This document shows positions 8,048 to 17,156 of a DNA stretch of 64,000 nt, in pieces. Origin of the DNA: Pseudomonas hamedanensis (lineage in GTDB: Bacteria > Pseudomonadota > Gammaproteobacteria > Pseudomonadales > Pseudomonadaceae); assembly GCF_014268595.2 (NCBI RefSeq), contig NZ_CP077091.1, positions 2,998,501 to 3,062,500 on the forward strand. The letters run 5' to 3'. Both the position numbers and the translations under genes were made by a program. The notes under the pieces were generated by a model that saw only the letters and a program-made list of their open reading frames with translations, searched no databases and was not told the origin of the DNA. Numbering within the stretch: position 1 is the first letter of the stretch; each line of letters opens with the position of its first letter.

Positions 8048-9220
8048 ATGACGACAGCTCTACACATCACCCTGATCAGCGAAACCTTCCCACCGGAAAT
8101 CAACGGCGTGGCCAATACCCTTGGCCGCTTGTGCGATGGACTGCGCGCGCGTGGGCATCAGGTTGACCTGGTGCGCCCGCGTCAGGCCGGCGATCAGCAA
8201 CGTAGCGATGACGAATTGTTGCTGTGTCGCGGCTGGCCATTGCCGGGGTATCCCGGCCTGCAATGGGGCCAGTCATCGATGCATAAACTGCTGCGGCGTT
8301 GGAAGCATCAACGCCCGGATGTGCTGTACATCGCCACCGAGGGTCCGCTGGGGTTGTCGGCGCTGCGGGCGGCACGACGCCTGGGCATTGCGGTGGTCAG
8401 CGGTTTTCATACCAATTTCCAGCAATACACCAGCCAATACGGACTCGGTTTACTGACACGGATGCTCACGCATTACCTGCGCTGGTTTCACAATCGTTCG
8501 GCGTTGACGCTAGTGCCAAGTGTCAGCCAACGCCTGGAGCTGGAACGCCGGCATTTTGAGCGACTCGCCCTGCTATCACGCGGTGTGGACAGCCAGTTGT
8601 TTCACCCCAGCAAACGGCTGAACACACTTCGTCAGCAGTGGGGGCTGGCTGAACGCGATATAGCCGTGATTCACGTAGGACGACTCGCACCGGAGAAAAA
8701 CCTCGGCCTGCTCAAACGCTGTTTCGAAAAACTTCGCCAGACTTATCCACAGCGCAATCTGAAGCTGATTGTGGTGGGCGACGGTCCACAGCGCACAGCG
8801 TTGGAGAAGGACCTGCCAGAGGCTATTTTCTGCGGCGCCCAGCGTGGCGAAGCCCTGGCGGCGCACTATGCCTCTGGAGATGTGTTTGTGTTTCCGAGCC
8901 TGACGGAAACCTTTGGCAACGTGGTGTTGGAAGCCTTGGCCTCGGGGTTGGGCGTGGTGGCCTATGACCAAGCCGCGGCGGCGCAGCATATTCGCCACGG
9001 TTACAACGGCGTATCAGCGATGCCCGGTGATGAGCAGGCTTTTTGCGAAGCGGCGGCGTGGTTGCTGGAGGAAGACGAGCGGTTGCGTTGTGTGCGGCTG
9101 AATGCGCGACAGCATGGCAGCCGGCAGGGCTGGGCGGCAATTATCGAGCAATTTGAAGGGTATTTGCGGGGGGCTTGTCAGAGGGAGCTGGTAGTGCCGA
9201 ATGCGCAGACATTGCCCTGA
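8048..9220 (+). CDS. Family 4 (GT-B) glycosyltransferase
   Basis: 390 residues from the ATG at 8048. The N-terminal acceptor domain has SETFPPEINGVANTLGRL, typical of GT4 enzymes of the mannosyltransferase/SqdX type. The C-terminal donor domain has HVGRLAPEKN and the EX7E motif in PSLTETFGNVVLEALA. The acceptor and sugar are not known. The gene matches the position of PA0842 in P. aeruginosa, next to the Old Yellow Enzyme gene. It probably acts on the cytoplasmic face of the inner membrane, on a lipid or glycan. Confidence 0.88.
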   Translation: MTTALHITLISETFPPEINGVANTLGRLCDGLRARGHQVDLVRPRQAGDQQRSDDELLLCRGWPLPGYPGLQWGQSSMHKLLRRWKHQRPDVLYIATEGPLGLSALRAARRLGIAVVSGFHTNFQQYTSQYGLGLLTRMLTHYLRWFHNRSALTLVPSVSQRLELERRHFERLALLSRGVDSQLFHPSKRLNTLRQQWGLAERDIAVIHVGRLAPEKNLGLLKRCFEKLRQTYPQRNLKLIVVGDGPQRTALEKDLPEAIFCGAQRGEALAAHYASGDVFVFPSLTETFGNVVLEALASGLGVVAYDQAAAAQHIRHGYNGVSAMPGDEQAFCEAAAWLLEEDERLRCVRLNARQHGSRQGWAAIIEQFEGYLRGACQRELVVPNAQTLP

Positions 9221-9240
9221 GCCATGGCTGACTTGGAGAC

Positions 9241-9314
9241 CGCTATCGCGAGCAGGCTCACTCCTACAAAGGGAACGCATTCCAATTGTAGGAGTGAGCC
9301 TGCTCGCGATGGCG
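9241..9314. repeat. Short-form REP doublet
   Basis: Inverted arms tatcgcgagcaggctcactc and gagtgagcctgctcgcgat around a short central segment. It lies between the convergent glycosyltransferase and OYE genes. It is nearly identical in length, arms and centre to the element at 61456-61525. Confidence 0.9.
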
Positions 9315-9330
9315 TCAGTGAAAGCGCCGC

Positions 9331-10434
9331 TTAAACCAGGGTCATCAACGCCTCACGGCTGAACGGCAGAATATCCTGCTCACGCCCTTCGCGAACTTTC
9401 TGCGCCCAGTCCGGGTCGACCAGCAGCGCGCGCCCCACCGCCACCAGATCGAATTCTTCCTTGTTCAGCCGTTCCAGCAGGTTCTCCAGACTCGCCGGCT
9501 GCGCAACCTTGTCGGTGTTGACCATGAACTGCAGGAACTCGCCATCCAGGCCAACGCTGCCGACGGTGATGGTCGGTTTGCCGGTCAGTTTACGGGTCCA
9601 GCCGGCCAGGTTCAGATCGGAGCCGTCGAACTCCGGCTCCCAGAAACGTCGCGTCGAGCAGTGGAAAATATCCACGCCCGCGTCAGACAGCGGCTTGAGG
9701 AATTCACCCAACGCTTCAGGAGTTTGTACCAGACGCGCGGTGTAATCCTGCTGCTTCCATTGCGAAAAGCGGAAGATGATCGGAAAACCTTCGCCGACTG
9801 CCGCACGTACCGCCTGAATCAATTCGATGGCGAAACGCGAGCGGTTGGCCAGACTGCCGCCGTACTCATCGGTACGCTGATTGCTGCCTTCCCAGAAGAA
9901 CTGGTCGACCAGATAACCGTGGGCGCCATGGATTTCCACGCCATCCATGCCGATGTCTTGCGCAGCTTTGGCAGCTTGGGCAAACGCGGCAATCACGTCC
10001 TGGATGTCTTGTTTGCTCATGCCGTGCACCACGACCTGACCATCCTTGAGCTTTTCCGACGGACCGTAGCCCGGAACGCTGGCGTCCGGCTCGGTGCCGA
10101 GGCGGCGCACGCTGCCGACGTGCCACAGTTGCGGGACGATCTTGCCGCCTTCAGCGTGGACCGCGTCGACGACTTTTTTCCAGCCTGCCAGCGGCGCTTC
10201 ACCGAAAAACTGCGGCACGTTCGGGTAGCCGTTGGAGGCGATATGGCCGACCGTGGTGCCTTCGGTAATGATCAGGCCGACACCGGCCGCTGCGCGACGA
10301 CGATAGTATTCAATGACTTTGGAATTCGGTACGCCGCCAGGCGAAAACGAACGGGTCATTGGCGCCATGACCACCCGGGTCGGCAATTCGAGGGCACCGA
10401 GGTGGAACGGTTTGAACAGGGCTTGAACGGGCAT
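9331..10434 (-). CDS. NADH:flavin oxidoreductase, Old Yellow Enzyme family
   Basis: 367 residues, a single TIM-barrel FMN domain. Family marks: VMAPMTRSFS near 21-30, the HGAHGYLVDQFFW segment whose two His residues bind the substrate carbonyl or nitro group, and AVGRALLVDPDW near the C-terminus for FMN phosphate. Such enzymes reduce activated alkenes, nitroesters or nitroaromatics with NAD(P)H. It resembles the classical OYE subgroup (PA0840-like). Monocistronic, with a REP element downstream. Confidence 0.93.
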   Translation of the reverse strand: MPVQALFKPFHLGALELPTRVVMAPMTRSFSPGGVPNSKVIEYYRRRAAAGVGLIITEGTTVGHIASNGYPNVPQFFGEAPLAGWKKVVDAVHAEGGKIVPQLWHVGSVRRLGTEPDASVPGYGPSEKLKDGQVVVHGMSKQDIQDVIAAFAQAAKAAQDIGMDGVEIHGAHGYLVDQFFWEGSNQRTDEYGGSLANRSRFAIELIQAVRAAVGEGFPIIFRFSQWKQQDYTARLVQTPEALGEFLKPLSDAGVDIFHCSTRRFWEPEFDGSDLNLAGWTRKLTGKPTITVGSVGLDGEFLQFMVNTDKVAQPASLENLLERLNKEEFDLVAVGRALLVDPDWAQKVREGREQDILPFSREALMTLV

Positions 10435-10594
10435 CGGCGAGGCTCCACAGAGAGGACTTTATGACGAAGATAATATGGAGAGTCGAAGACGCTGAACAGC
10501 ATTATTGATTGGGGTGATTAAGGGTTAAAAGATCAAAGGCAAAAGATCGTCCGAAGGCTCGGGCCGCGATCGGGCGATCTCCTGATCCTGCTTT

Positions 10595-11077
10595 TCAGGC
10601 CAACGCTTTTTCGATCGCGGCAATCACGCTCGGATCATCCGGCGCCGTGCGCGGCGAGAATCGCGCCAGTACCCGACCATCCTTGCCGAGCAAAAACTTC
10701 TCGAAATTCCAGGTGATGTCACCGGGGAACTCGGCGCCCTCTCCTGCCAGCAGGCGGTACAACTGATGGCGCTCATGGCCATTGACTTCAAGCTTGCTCG
10801 ACAATGGAAACGTCACGCCATAGTTGAGGCTGCAGAAATCCTGAATTTCCTGTTCAGTGCCCGGCTCCTGGCCGGCAAACTGGTTGCACGGCAGGCCCAG
10901 CACACTGAAGCCCTTGGCTTTGAACTGCTGATACAGGTTTTCGAGCGCCGCGTACTGTGGGGTCAAGCCGCACTTGGAGGCGACGTTGACCACCAGCACG
11001 ACTTGGCCCTTGAACGGCGACAGCGGTAGCTCCTGTCCATCCAGGGCTGTCAGCTTAAGGTCGTGAAAAGCACTCAT
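10595..11077 (-). CDS. Glutathione peroxidase family protein
   Basis: 160 residues. Catalytic cysteine Cys36 in NVASKCGLTPQY; the second conserved cysteine and Gln lie in GLPCNQFAGQEPG, and Trp in WNFEKFL completes the peroxidatic site. It is the non-seleno type that probably uses thioredoxin rather than glutathione, as for the bacterial BtuE-like forms; this is inferred. Cytoplasmic, detoxifying peroxides. It lies between the OYE and slyD genes, each with its own gap. Confidence 0.94.
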   Translation of the reverse strand: MSAFHDLKLTALDGQELPLSPFKGQVVLVVNVASKCGLTPQYAALENLYQQFKAKGFSVLGLPCNQFAGQEPGTEQEIQDFCSLNYGVTFPLSSKLEVNGHERHQLYRLLAGEGAEFPGDITWNFEKFLLGKDGRVLARFSPRTAPDDPSVIAAIEKALA

Positions 11078-11150
11078 ACCGAACTCCAGGATTCTCGTGT
11101 TCTACTCGAAACAGCCACTTGGCGGGGCCACCAAGGACAGCCGCGGACTA

Positions 11151-11172
11151 AAAAGGCGCCCACGGGCGCCTC
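11151..11172 (-). terminator. slyD terminator
   Basis: On the minus strand, a perfect GGCGCC-type stem (GGCGCCCGTGGGCGCC) is followed by five T, located 29 bases after the slyD stop codon. Confidence 0.85.
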
Positions 11173-11200
11173 TCCAGTACTCGAAGCTTAGCGCAGAAAA

Positions 11201-11686
11201 TCAGTGGTGATGGCCACCTTCGCCATGGACGTGACCATGAGCAATTTCTTCCTGGCTGGCGTCGCGAATATCGACGATTTTTACGTCGAAGTTCAGGCGC
11301 TGACCGGCCAGCGGGTGGTTGCCGTCGACGGTGACATCATCGCCGTCCAGGTCACGAATGGTCACGATTTGCATCTGGCCATCGGGCGCCGACGCGTGGA
11401 ATTGCATGCCGACTTCCAGCTCGTCAACGCCTTCGAACATGCTGCGGCTCAGGGTGCTGACCAGTTCCGCGGCGTATTCGCCGTAAGCGTCTTCCGGCTC
11501 AACGGCAACTTTCACCTCGTCACCGACAGCTTTGCCTTCGAGGGCTTTTTCCAGACCCGGGATGATGTTGCCTGCGCCTTGCAGGTAGACCAGCGGAGCG
11601 CCGCCGGCGGAGCTGTCGATGACCTCACCAGCGTCGTTGGTCAGGGTATAGTCGATGGAGACAGCCTTATTGGCGGCGATCAGCAT
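11201..11686 (-). CDS. slyD: FKBP-type peptidyl-prolyl isomerase SlyD
   Basis: 161 residues from the ATG at 11686. FKBP domain (VSIDYTLTNDAGEVIDSS, then LVYLQGAGNIIPGLEKAL) with the inserted flap (IF domain). The C-terminus is short and histidine-rich (HGHVHGEGGHHH), a metal-binding tail. It is much shorter than the E. coli tail. SlyD folds proteins, and in enterics it delivers nickel to hydrogenase; here the tail could bind nickel or zinc, but no hydrogenase genes are near. The start codon overlaps the putative start of the opposite DUF3565 gene. Confidence 0.95.
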   Translation of the reverse strand: MLIAANKAVSIDYTLTNDAGEVIDSSAGGAPLVYLQGAGNIIPGLEKALEGKAVGDEVKVAVEPEDAYGEYAAELVSTLSRSMFEGVDELEVGMQFHASAPDGQMQIVTIRDLDGDDVTVDGNHPLAGQRLNFDVKIVDIRDASQEEIAHGHVHGEGGHHH

Positions 11687-11981
11687 GGGGCGAGACCTTT
11701 TGCATAAGAATATAGAAAGGCCAAGTTTAGCGAAGCAATCGCGTGAAAGCGACCACAACCCGGACAAACGGGTTTCGACCATCACCGGCTTTCATCAGGA
11801 CGAGGAAGGTCACTGGGTCGCCGAGCTTTCCTGCGGCCACACCCAGCACCTGCGTCACCAGCCGCCCTGGCAATCGCGCGCCTGGGTCCTGGATCCGGCG
11901 CAACGTATTGAAAAAATAGGCCAACCCTTTGCCTGCGGTTGGTGCGCACAAGGCTCGGTTAGCGATAACCTTGGCGACTGA
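11685..11981 (+). CDS. DUF3565 small zinc-ribbon-like protein
   Basis: About 98 residues from the ATG at 11685. The conserved core is ITGFHQDEEGHWVAELSCGH, then QHLRHQPPW and FACGWC; the Cys and His residues (CGH, H, CxxC) suggest a bound zinc. Function unknown. The ATG overlaps the slyD start codon on the other strand, which is awkward for a promoter. A TTG at 11700 is an alternative start, and the first 30 residues are not conserved-looking. The gene ends 51 bases before pta and could be co-transcribed with it. Confidence 0.75.
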   Translation: MGRDLLHKNIERPSLAKQSRESDHNPDKRVSTITGFHQDEEGHWVAELSCGHTQHLRHQPPWQSRAWVLDPAQRIEKIGQPFACGWCAQGSVSDNLGD

Positions 11982-12032
11982 ATTTCGGTAGTCCGCCAGA
12001 CATAGGCTGACGCCCTTGCATAGAGAATTCCC

Positions 12033-14132
12033 ATGCAAACTTTTTTTATCGCACCCACCGATTTTGGTGTGGGCCTGACCTCCATCAGCCTCGGGCTGGT
12101 GCGCACACTGGAGCGAGCCGGGCTTAAAGTCGGCTTCTTCAAACCGATCGCCCAGCCGCACCCGGGCGACACCGGCCCTGAGCGCTCCACCGAACTGGTG
12201 GCGCGCACCCACGGCCTGAAACCGCCGCAACCGTTGGGTCTGGCGCATGTCGAGCGAATGCTCGGCGACGGTCAGCTCGACGAACTGCTCGAGGAAATCA
12301 TCGCGCTGTATCAACAGGCCGCCGTCGGCAAGGATGTGCTGGTGGTCGAAGGCATGGTGCCAACCCGCAGCGCCAGCTACGCCGCGCGGGTCAATCTGCA
12401 CCTGGCCAAGAGCCTCGATGCCGAAGTGATTCTGGTCTCGGCGCCGGAAAACGAAGTGCTCGCCGAACTCTCCGGGCGCGTCGAACTGCAGGCGCAATTG
12501 TTTGGTGGCCCGAAAGATCCGAAGGTCCTCGGCGTAATCCTCAACAAGGTCAAGACCGAGGAGAGCATGGACGAGTTCGCCGCGCGGCTGAAGGAGCATT
12601 CGCCGCTGCTGCGCAGTGGCGATTTTCGTCTGCTCGGCTGCATTCCGTTCCAGCCGGAACTCAATGCCCCGCGCACCCGTGATGTCGCCGACCTGATGGG
12701 CGCGCAGGTGCTCAATGCTGGCGATTACGAAACCCGGCGCATGAGCAAAATCATCATTTGTGCACGCACCATGCGCAACACCGTCGAGCTGCTCAAGCCG
12801 GGCGTGCTGGTGGTGACCCCGGGTGATCGCGACGACATCATCCTTGCTGTCAGTCTCGCGGCGATCAACGGCGTGCCGCTGGCCGGCCTGCTGCTGACCA
12901 GCGACACCCTGCCCGATCCACGCATCATGGACCTGTGCCGTGGCGCCTTGCAGGCCGGTTTGCCGGTGCTGTCGGTGAGCACCGGTTCTTACGACACCGC
13001 CAACCTGCTCAACGGTTTGAACAAGGAAATCCCGATCGACGACCGCGAGCGTGCGGAAATCATCACCGATTTCGTCGCCAGCCACCTCGACGCCAACTGG
13101 CTGCACCAGCGCTGCGGCACACCGCGGGAAATGCGCCTGTCGCCAGCGGTGTTCCGCTATCAATTGATCCAGCGCGCGCAGGCGGCGAACAAACGCATCG
13201 TTCTACCCGAAGGCAGCGAACCGTTTACCGTGCAAGCGGCAGCCATCTGTCAGGAACGCGGGATCGCCCGTTGCGTGTTGCTGGCAAAACCTGCAGACGT
13301 CGAAGCGGTGGCGCGCGCGCAAGGCATCGTGTTGCCGCCGGGGCTGGAAATTCTCGATCCGGATCACATCCGCGAGCGCTACGTCGAGCCGATGGTCGCC
13401 CTGCGCAAGACCAAGAGCCTCAATGCGCCGATGGCCGAGCAGCAACTGGAAGACACTGTGGTGATCGGCACCATGATGCTCGCGCTGGATGAGGTCGATG
13501 GCCTGGTGTCGGGGGTGATCAACACCACCGCCAACACCATCCGCCCGGCCTTGCAACTGATCAAGACCGCGCCGGGCTGCACGCTGGTGTCGTCGGTGTT
13601 TTTCATGTTGTTCCCGGAAGAAGTGCTGGTCTACGGCGACTGTGTGATGAATCCGCACCCGAGCGCTGCGGAACTGGCGGAAATCGCCCTGCAAAGCGCT
13701 GACTCGGCGGCAGCCTTCGGTATCACCCCACGGGTGGCGATGATCAGCTACTCCAGCGGCGAATCGGCCAGCGGCGAAGAAGTCGAGAAGGTTCGCGAAG
13801 CCACCCTCCTCGCCCACGAGCAACAGCACTCGTTGCTGATCGACGGGCCGTTGCAGTACGACGCCGCCGCCAACGCCGATGTCGCCCGACAACTGGCGCC
13901 GAACAGTCAGGTCGCCGGACGCGCTACGGTGTTCGTGTTCCCTGATCTGAACACCGGCAACACCACGCACAAAGCTGTGCAGCGCAGCGCCGATTGCGTC
14001 AGCCTCGGGCCGATGCTGCAAGGCCTGCGCAAACCGGTGAACGATTTGCCGCGCGGTGCGCAAGTCGATGACATCGTCTACACCATCGCCCTTACGGCGA
14101 TCCAAGCCGCCAACCGACCTATGGATGTGTAA
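12033..14132 (+). CDS. pta: Phosphate acetyltransferase (long form)
   Basis: 699 residues, the long Pta architecture: an N-terminal P-loop-like domain (about 1-200, starting FIAPTDFGVGLTS), a DRTGG domain (about 215-330) and the catalytic phosphotransacetylase domain (about 375-695, VLPEGSEPFTVQAA, NTTANTIRPALQLIK, FPDLNTGN). It interconverts acetyl-CoA and acetyl phosphate. No acetate kinase gene is adjacent, unlike in P. aeruginosa. The stop is immediately followed by the ATG of the acyltransferase, so the two are probably co-translated. Confidence 0.96.
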   Translation: MQTFFIAPTDFGVGLTSISLGLVRTLERAGLKVGFFKPIAQPHPGDTGPERSTELVARTHGLKPPQPLGLAHVERMLGDGQLDELLEEIIALYQQAAVGKDVLVVEGMVPTRSASYAARVNLHLAKSLDAEVILVSAPENEVLAELSGRVELQAQLFGGPKDPKVLGVILNKVKTEESMDEFAARLKEHSPLLRSGDFRLLGCIPFQPELNAPRTRDVADLMGAQVLNAGDYETRRMSKIIICARTMRNTVELLKPGVLVVTPGDRDDIILAVSLAAINGVPLAGLLLTSDTLPDPRIMDLCRGALQAGLPVLSVSTGSYDTANLLNGLNKEIPIDDRERAEIITDFVASHLDANWLHQRCGTPREMRLSPAVFRYQLIQRAQAANKRIVLPEGSEPFTVQAAAICQERGIARCVLLAKPADVEAVARAQGIVLPPGLEILDPDHIRERYVEPMVALRKTKSLNAPMAEQQLEDTVVIGTMMLALDEVDGLVSGVINTTANTIRPALQLIKTAPGCTLVSSVFFMLFPEEVLVYGDCVMNPHPSAAELAEIALQSADSAAAFGITPRVAMISYSSGESASGEEVEKVREATLLAHEQQHSLLIDGPLQYDAAANADVARQLAPNSQVAGRATVFVFPDLNTGNTTHKAVQRSADCVSLGPMLQGLRKPVNDLPRGAQVDDIVYTIALTAIQAANRPMDV

Positions 14133-15035
14133 ATGCTGGACTTTCTCCCTGCACCGCTGCGCGGCGTGATCGCCTCGCTGCTGTTGGCGCTGAACACCAT
14201 TGCGCTGTGTTCATTTCTGTTCTGTGTGGCGCTGGTCAAAGCGCTGCCATTTGCTTTGACTCAGCGCATTGCCGGTTGGCTGATGAGCCACACCCACGAA
14301 GCGTGGATCAGCAATAACAAAGGCTGGATGAATCTGGTACGGCGCACGCGCTGGCACGTCAGCGGCCTGCAAGGGCTCGACTATCAGCACTCGTACCTGA
14401 TCACCAGCAACCACCAGAGCTGGGTGGATATTCTGGTCCTGCAATACGTGCTCAACCGGCGCATTCAGCCGTTGAAGTTCTTTCTCAAACAAGAGCTGAT
14501 CTGGGTGCCGGTGATCGGTCTGGCGTGGTGGGCGTTGGGCTTTCCATTCATGAAGCGCTATTCCAAGGCGTATCTGGAAAAGCACCCGGAAAAGAAAGGC
14601 AAGGATCTGGAAACCACACGCAAGACTTGCGCGAAGTTTCGCCATAACCCGGTGGGGATTTTCAACTTCGTCGAAGGCACGCGTTTTACCGAGGGTAAAC
14701 ATGCGCAGCAGCAGTCGCCGTTCAAATACCTGCTCAAGCCCAAGGCCGGCGGGATCGCCTTTGTGCTGGATGCGATGGGCGAGCAGCTGGAGTCGATCGT
14801 CAATGTGACGATTCACTACCCGGCCGGGCGTCCGGGGTTCTGGGATCTGCTGTGCGGCAACGTGCGCGATGTGGTGGTGCATTTTGAGGAAATCAAAATC
14901 CCGCCGGCCTTCATCGGCAAGAACTACGACCAGGACGGCGAGTACCGCCTGCAATTCCAGGGCTGGATCAATCAACTGTGGCTGGACAAGGATGCGTTGC
15001 TCGAACAAATGCACCGCGAATATCCGAAGCGTTAA
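14133..15035 (+). CDS. PlsC-like acyltransferase (YihG type)
   Basis: 300 residues. An N-terminal membrane segment (about 12-38) is followed by the acyltransferase domain with NHQSWVD (the HX4D catalytic motif) at about 93-99 and FVEGTRF at about 180-186. YihG-type enzymes are inner-membrane lysophospholipid acyltransferases. The gene starts directly after the pta stop. It may use acyl-CoA or acyl-ACP; the substrate is not determinable from the sequence. Confidence 0.9.
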   Translation: MLDFLPAPLRGVIASLLLALNTIALCSFLFCVALVKALPFALTQRIAGWLMSHTHEAWISNNKGWMNLVRRTRWHVSGLQGLDYQHSYLITSNHQSWVDILVLQYVLNRRIQPLKFFLKQELIWVPVIGLAWWALGFPFMKRYSKAYLEKHPEKKGKDLETTRKTCAKFRHNPVGIFNFVEGTRFTEGKHAQQQSPFKYLLKPKAGGIAFVLDAMGEQLESIVNVTIHYPAGRPGFWDLLCGNVRDVVVHFEEIKIPPAFIGKNYDQDGEYRLQFQGWINQLWLDKDALLEQMHREYPKR

Positions 15036-15037
15036 AG

Positions 15038-15150
15038 ATGATCGTTCCCACGCTCCGCGTGGGAATGCAGCCCGGGACGCTCCGCGTCCCTGCCGAAGCG
15101 GACGCGGAGCGTCCAATGAGGCATTCCCACGCGGAGCGTGGGAACGATCA
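15038..15150. repeat. Long palindromic intergenic element (crCGTTCCCACGC type)
   Basis: The outer arms gatcgttcccacgctccgcg and cgcggagcgtgggaacgatc form one stem, and an inner pair (gggacgctccgcgtcc / gacgcggagcgtcc) forms a second. The whole 113 bases can fold into a nested cruciform. It begins three bases after the acyltransferase stop. The family differs from the REP doublets elsewhere in the window. Confidence 0.88.
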
Positions 15151-15170
15151 CCAACCGAGTTAGCCCGAAT

Positions 15171-15210
15171 AAAAAAGCCCGCCGATGATCACTCACTGGC
15201 GGGCTTTTTC
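15171..15210. terminator. Bidirectional terminator between acyltransferase and cysNC
   Basis: AAAAAAGCCCGCC and GGCGGGCTTTTTC form the stem around a 14-base loop. It can serve both converging genes. It is followed by a small GCTTCAAG-type inverted repeat at 15211-15240. Confidence 0.92.
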
Positions 15211-15248
15211 TTGCAGCTTCAAGCTAAAAGCTTGCAGCTGTTTTTTGC

Positions 15249-17147
15249 TTAGATCGCGCCGCGTTTACGCAGCAGTTCCAGCACTTGCTTGACGCTTTCT
15301 TCCACACTCAGCGACTGCGTGTCGATCACCAGATCGGCATTCAGCGGCACGTCGTACGGGAAGGATTCGCCCGGGATATTGTCGCCGCCAGCGGCGTACA
15401 GACCTTGCGGATCACGCTCGGCGCACCCGGTTGGCGATGCCTGCACGTACACCGTCAGCAAGCGATCCTTGCCAATCAGCTCCTTGGCCTGCTCGCGACC
15501 TTCGGCACTTGGCGCAACGAACGCGGCCAGGGTCAGCAGGCCCGCTTCGTTGAACTGACGCGCCACGTGCGCGGCACGACGCCAGTTCTCGGTGCGACCG
15601 GCACGATCCTGCGGCAAACCTTTGTTGAGATCCTGACGCAGGTTCTGTCCGTCCAGCACAAACACCGCACGGCCCATGTCGAACAGCTTGCGCTCGACCG
15701 CATAAGCCAGCGTGCTTTTACCCGCGCCCGACAGACCGCTGAACAGCACGGTCGCCGGTTGCTGGCCGAAGCGCTGGGCACGTTCTTCAGTCGCAACGTG
15801 GGCCAGTTTGCCGTGATGGGTAGCGGCGCCATGCATCACTGGCTGGGCGACGATCATGCCGGCGCCGACAGTGCCATTGGTCAGACGATCAATGACAATG
15901 AATGCACCGGTGGTGCGGTTGCTTTCGTAACCGTCGAGAGCAATCGGCGCGTCGAGCGCGATCTTCACCTTGCCGATTTCGTTGAGCTGCAATGCGCTCG
16001 CCGGGCCTTCTTCCAAGGTGTTGACGTCGACCTTGTTGACGATGCTGGCGATTGAGCCTGGCACGTAACTGGTGGCGCGTTTGATGTCGTATTTCTTGCC
16101 CGGCAGCATTGGCTCTTCAGCCATCCACACCAGCATCGCTTCGAAGCTGTCGGTGACCGGCGGCACGTTATCGGCATGCACCAACAGATCGCCACGGGAG
16201 ATGTCGATTTCGTCTTCCATGGTCAGCGTCACCGCTTGACCTGGACCCGCGTGCTCCAGCTCACCTTCGAAGGTGACGATGGACTTCACGCGGCTGCTTT
16301 TGCCCGACGGCAGCACGACGACTTCGTCGCCCTTGTGCACGATGCCGCTGGCCAGGGTGCCGGCGAAACCACGGAAGTTCAGGTTCGGGCGGTTGACGTA
16401 CTGCACCGGGAAACGCAGGTCGGTGAAGTTGCGGTCGCCGGCGACTTCCACAGTCTCGAGAATTTCCATCAGCGACTGGCCGGTGTACCACGGCGAGCGC
16501 TCGGACTTGTTCACCACGTTGTCGCCCTTGAGGGCAGACATCGGCACGAAGTGCATGCTGGTCGGCTTCATTTTCAAGCCTTCGGCGAACTTCAGGTAGT
16601 CGGCCTTGATGGACTCGAACACGCCTTCGTCGAAGTCCTTCAGGTCCATCTTGTTGATGGCGACGACGATGTGTTTGATCCCCAGCAACGAAGCGATGAA
16701 GCTGTGACGACGGGTCTGGGTCTGCACGCCGTAACGGGCGTCGACCAGAATGATCGCCAGGTCACAGGTGGACGCACCCGTGGCCATGTTGCGGGTGTAC
16801 TGCTCATGGCCGGGGGTGTCGGCGATGATGAATTTGCGCTTGGCGGTGGAGAAATAGCGGTAGGCAACATCAATGGTGATGCCCTGCTCACGCTCGGCCT
16901 GCAGGCCATCGACCAGCAAGGCCAGGTCGATGTCGTCACCGGTGGTGCCGACTTTCTTCGAGTCGCGGGTAATCGCTTCGAGGTGATCCTCGTAGATCAT
17001 CTTCGAATCGTGCAGCAGGCGCCCGATCAGGGTGCTCTTGCCGTCATCGACGTTACCGCAGGTCAAAAAGCGCAGCAGCTCTTTACGTTCGTGCTGGCCC
17101 AGGTAGGCGAGGATGTCCTCGCTGATCAAATCAGATACGTGCGACAT
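15249..17147 (-). CDS. cysNC: Sulfate adenylyltransferase subunit 1 / APS kinase fusion
   Basis: 632 residues, a fusion. The CysN GTPase comes first: P-loop GNVDDGKST at 31-39, DTPGHEQY near 110 and NKMDL near 165, followed by EF-Tu-like beta domains. The CysC APS kinase has its own P-loop GLSGAGKST at 471-479. CysN with CysD makes adenosine phosphosulfate, driven by GTP; the CysC part phosphorylates it to PAPS. The fused form is usual in Pseudomonas. It lies 9 bases downstream of cysD in one operon, expected to be under CysB control. Confidence 0.97.
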   Translation of the reverse strand: MSHVSDLISEDILAYLGQHERKELLRFLTCGNVDDGKSTLIGRLLHDSKMIYEDHLEAITRDSKKVGTTGDDIDLALLVDGLQAEREQGITIDVAYRYFSTAKRKFIIADTPGHEQYTRNMATGASTCDLAIILVDARYGVQTQTRRHSFIASLLGIKHIVVAINKMDLKDFDEGVFESIKADYLKFAEGLKMKPTSMHFVPMSALKGDNVVNKSERSPWYTGQSLMEILETVEVAGDRNFTDLRFPVQYVNRPNLNFRGFAGTLASGIVHKGDEVVVLPSGKSSRVKSIVTFEGELEHAGPGQAVTLTMEDEIDISRGDLLVHADNVPPVTDSFEAMLVWMAEEPMLPGKKYDIKRATSYVPGSIASIVNKVDVNTLEEGPASALQLNEIGKVKIALDAPIALDGYESNRTTGAFIVIDRLTNGTVGAGMIVAQPVMHGAATHHGKLAHVATEERAQRFGQQPATVLFSGLSGAGKSTLAYAVERKLFDMGRAVFVLDGQNLRQDLNKGLPQDRAGRTENWRRAAHVARQFNEAGLLTLAAFVAPSAEGREQAKELIGKDRLLTVYVQASPTGCAERDPQGLYAAGGDNIPGESFPYDVPLNADLVIDTQSLSVEESVKQVLELLRKRGAI

Positions 17148-17156
17148 GACAGCCCC

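Noticed and set aside
11727..13163. A 478-codon open frame on the minus strand opposite pta and the DUF3565 gene
   Set aside because: It is antisense to the strongly conserved pta and has shadow-like composition.
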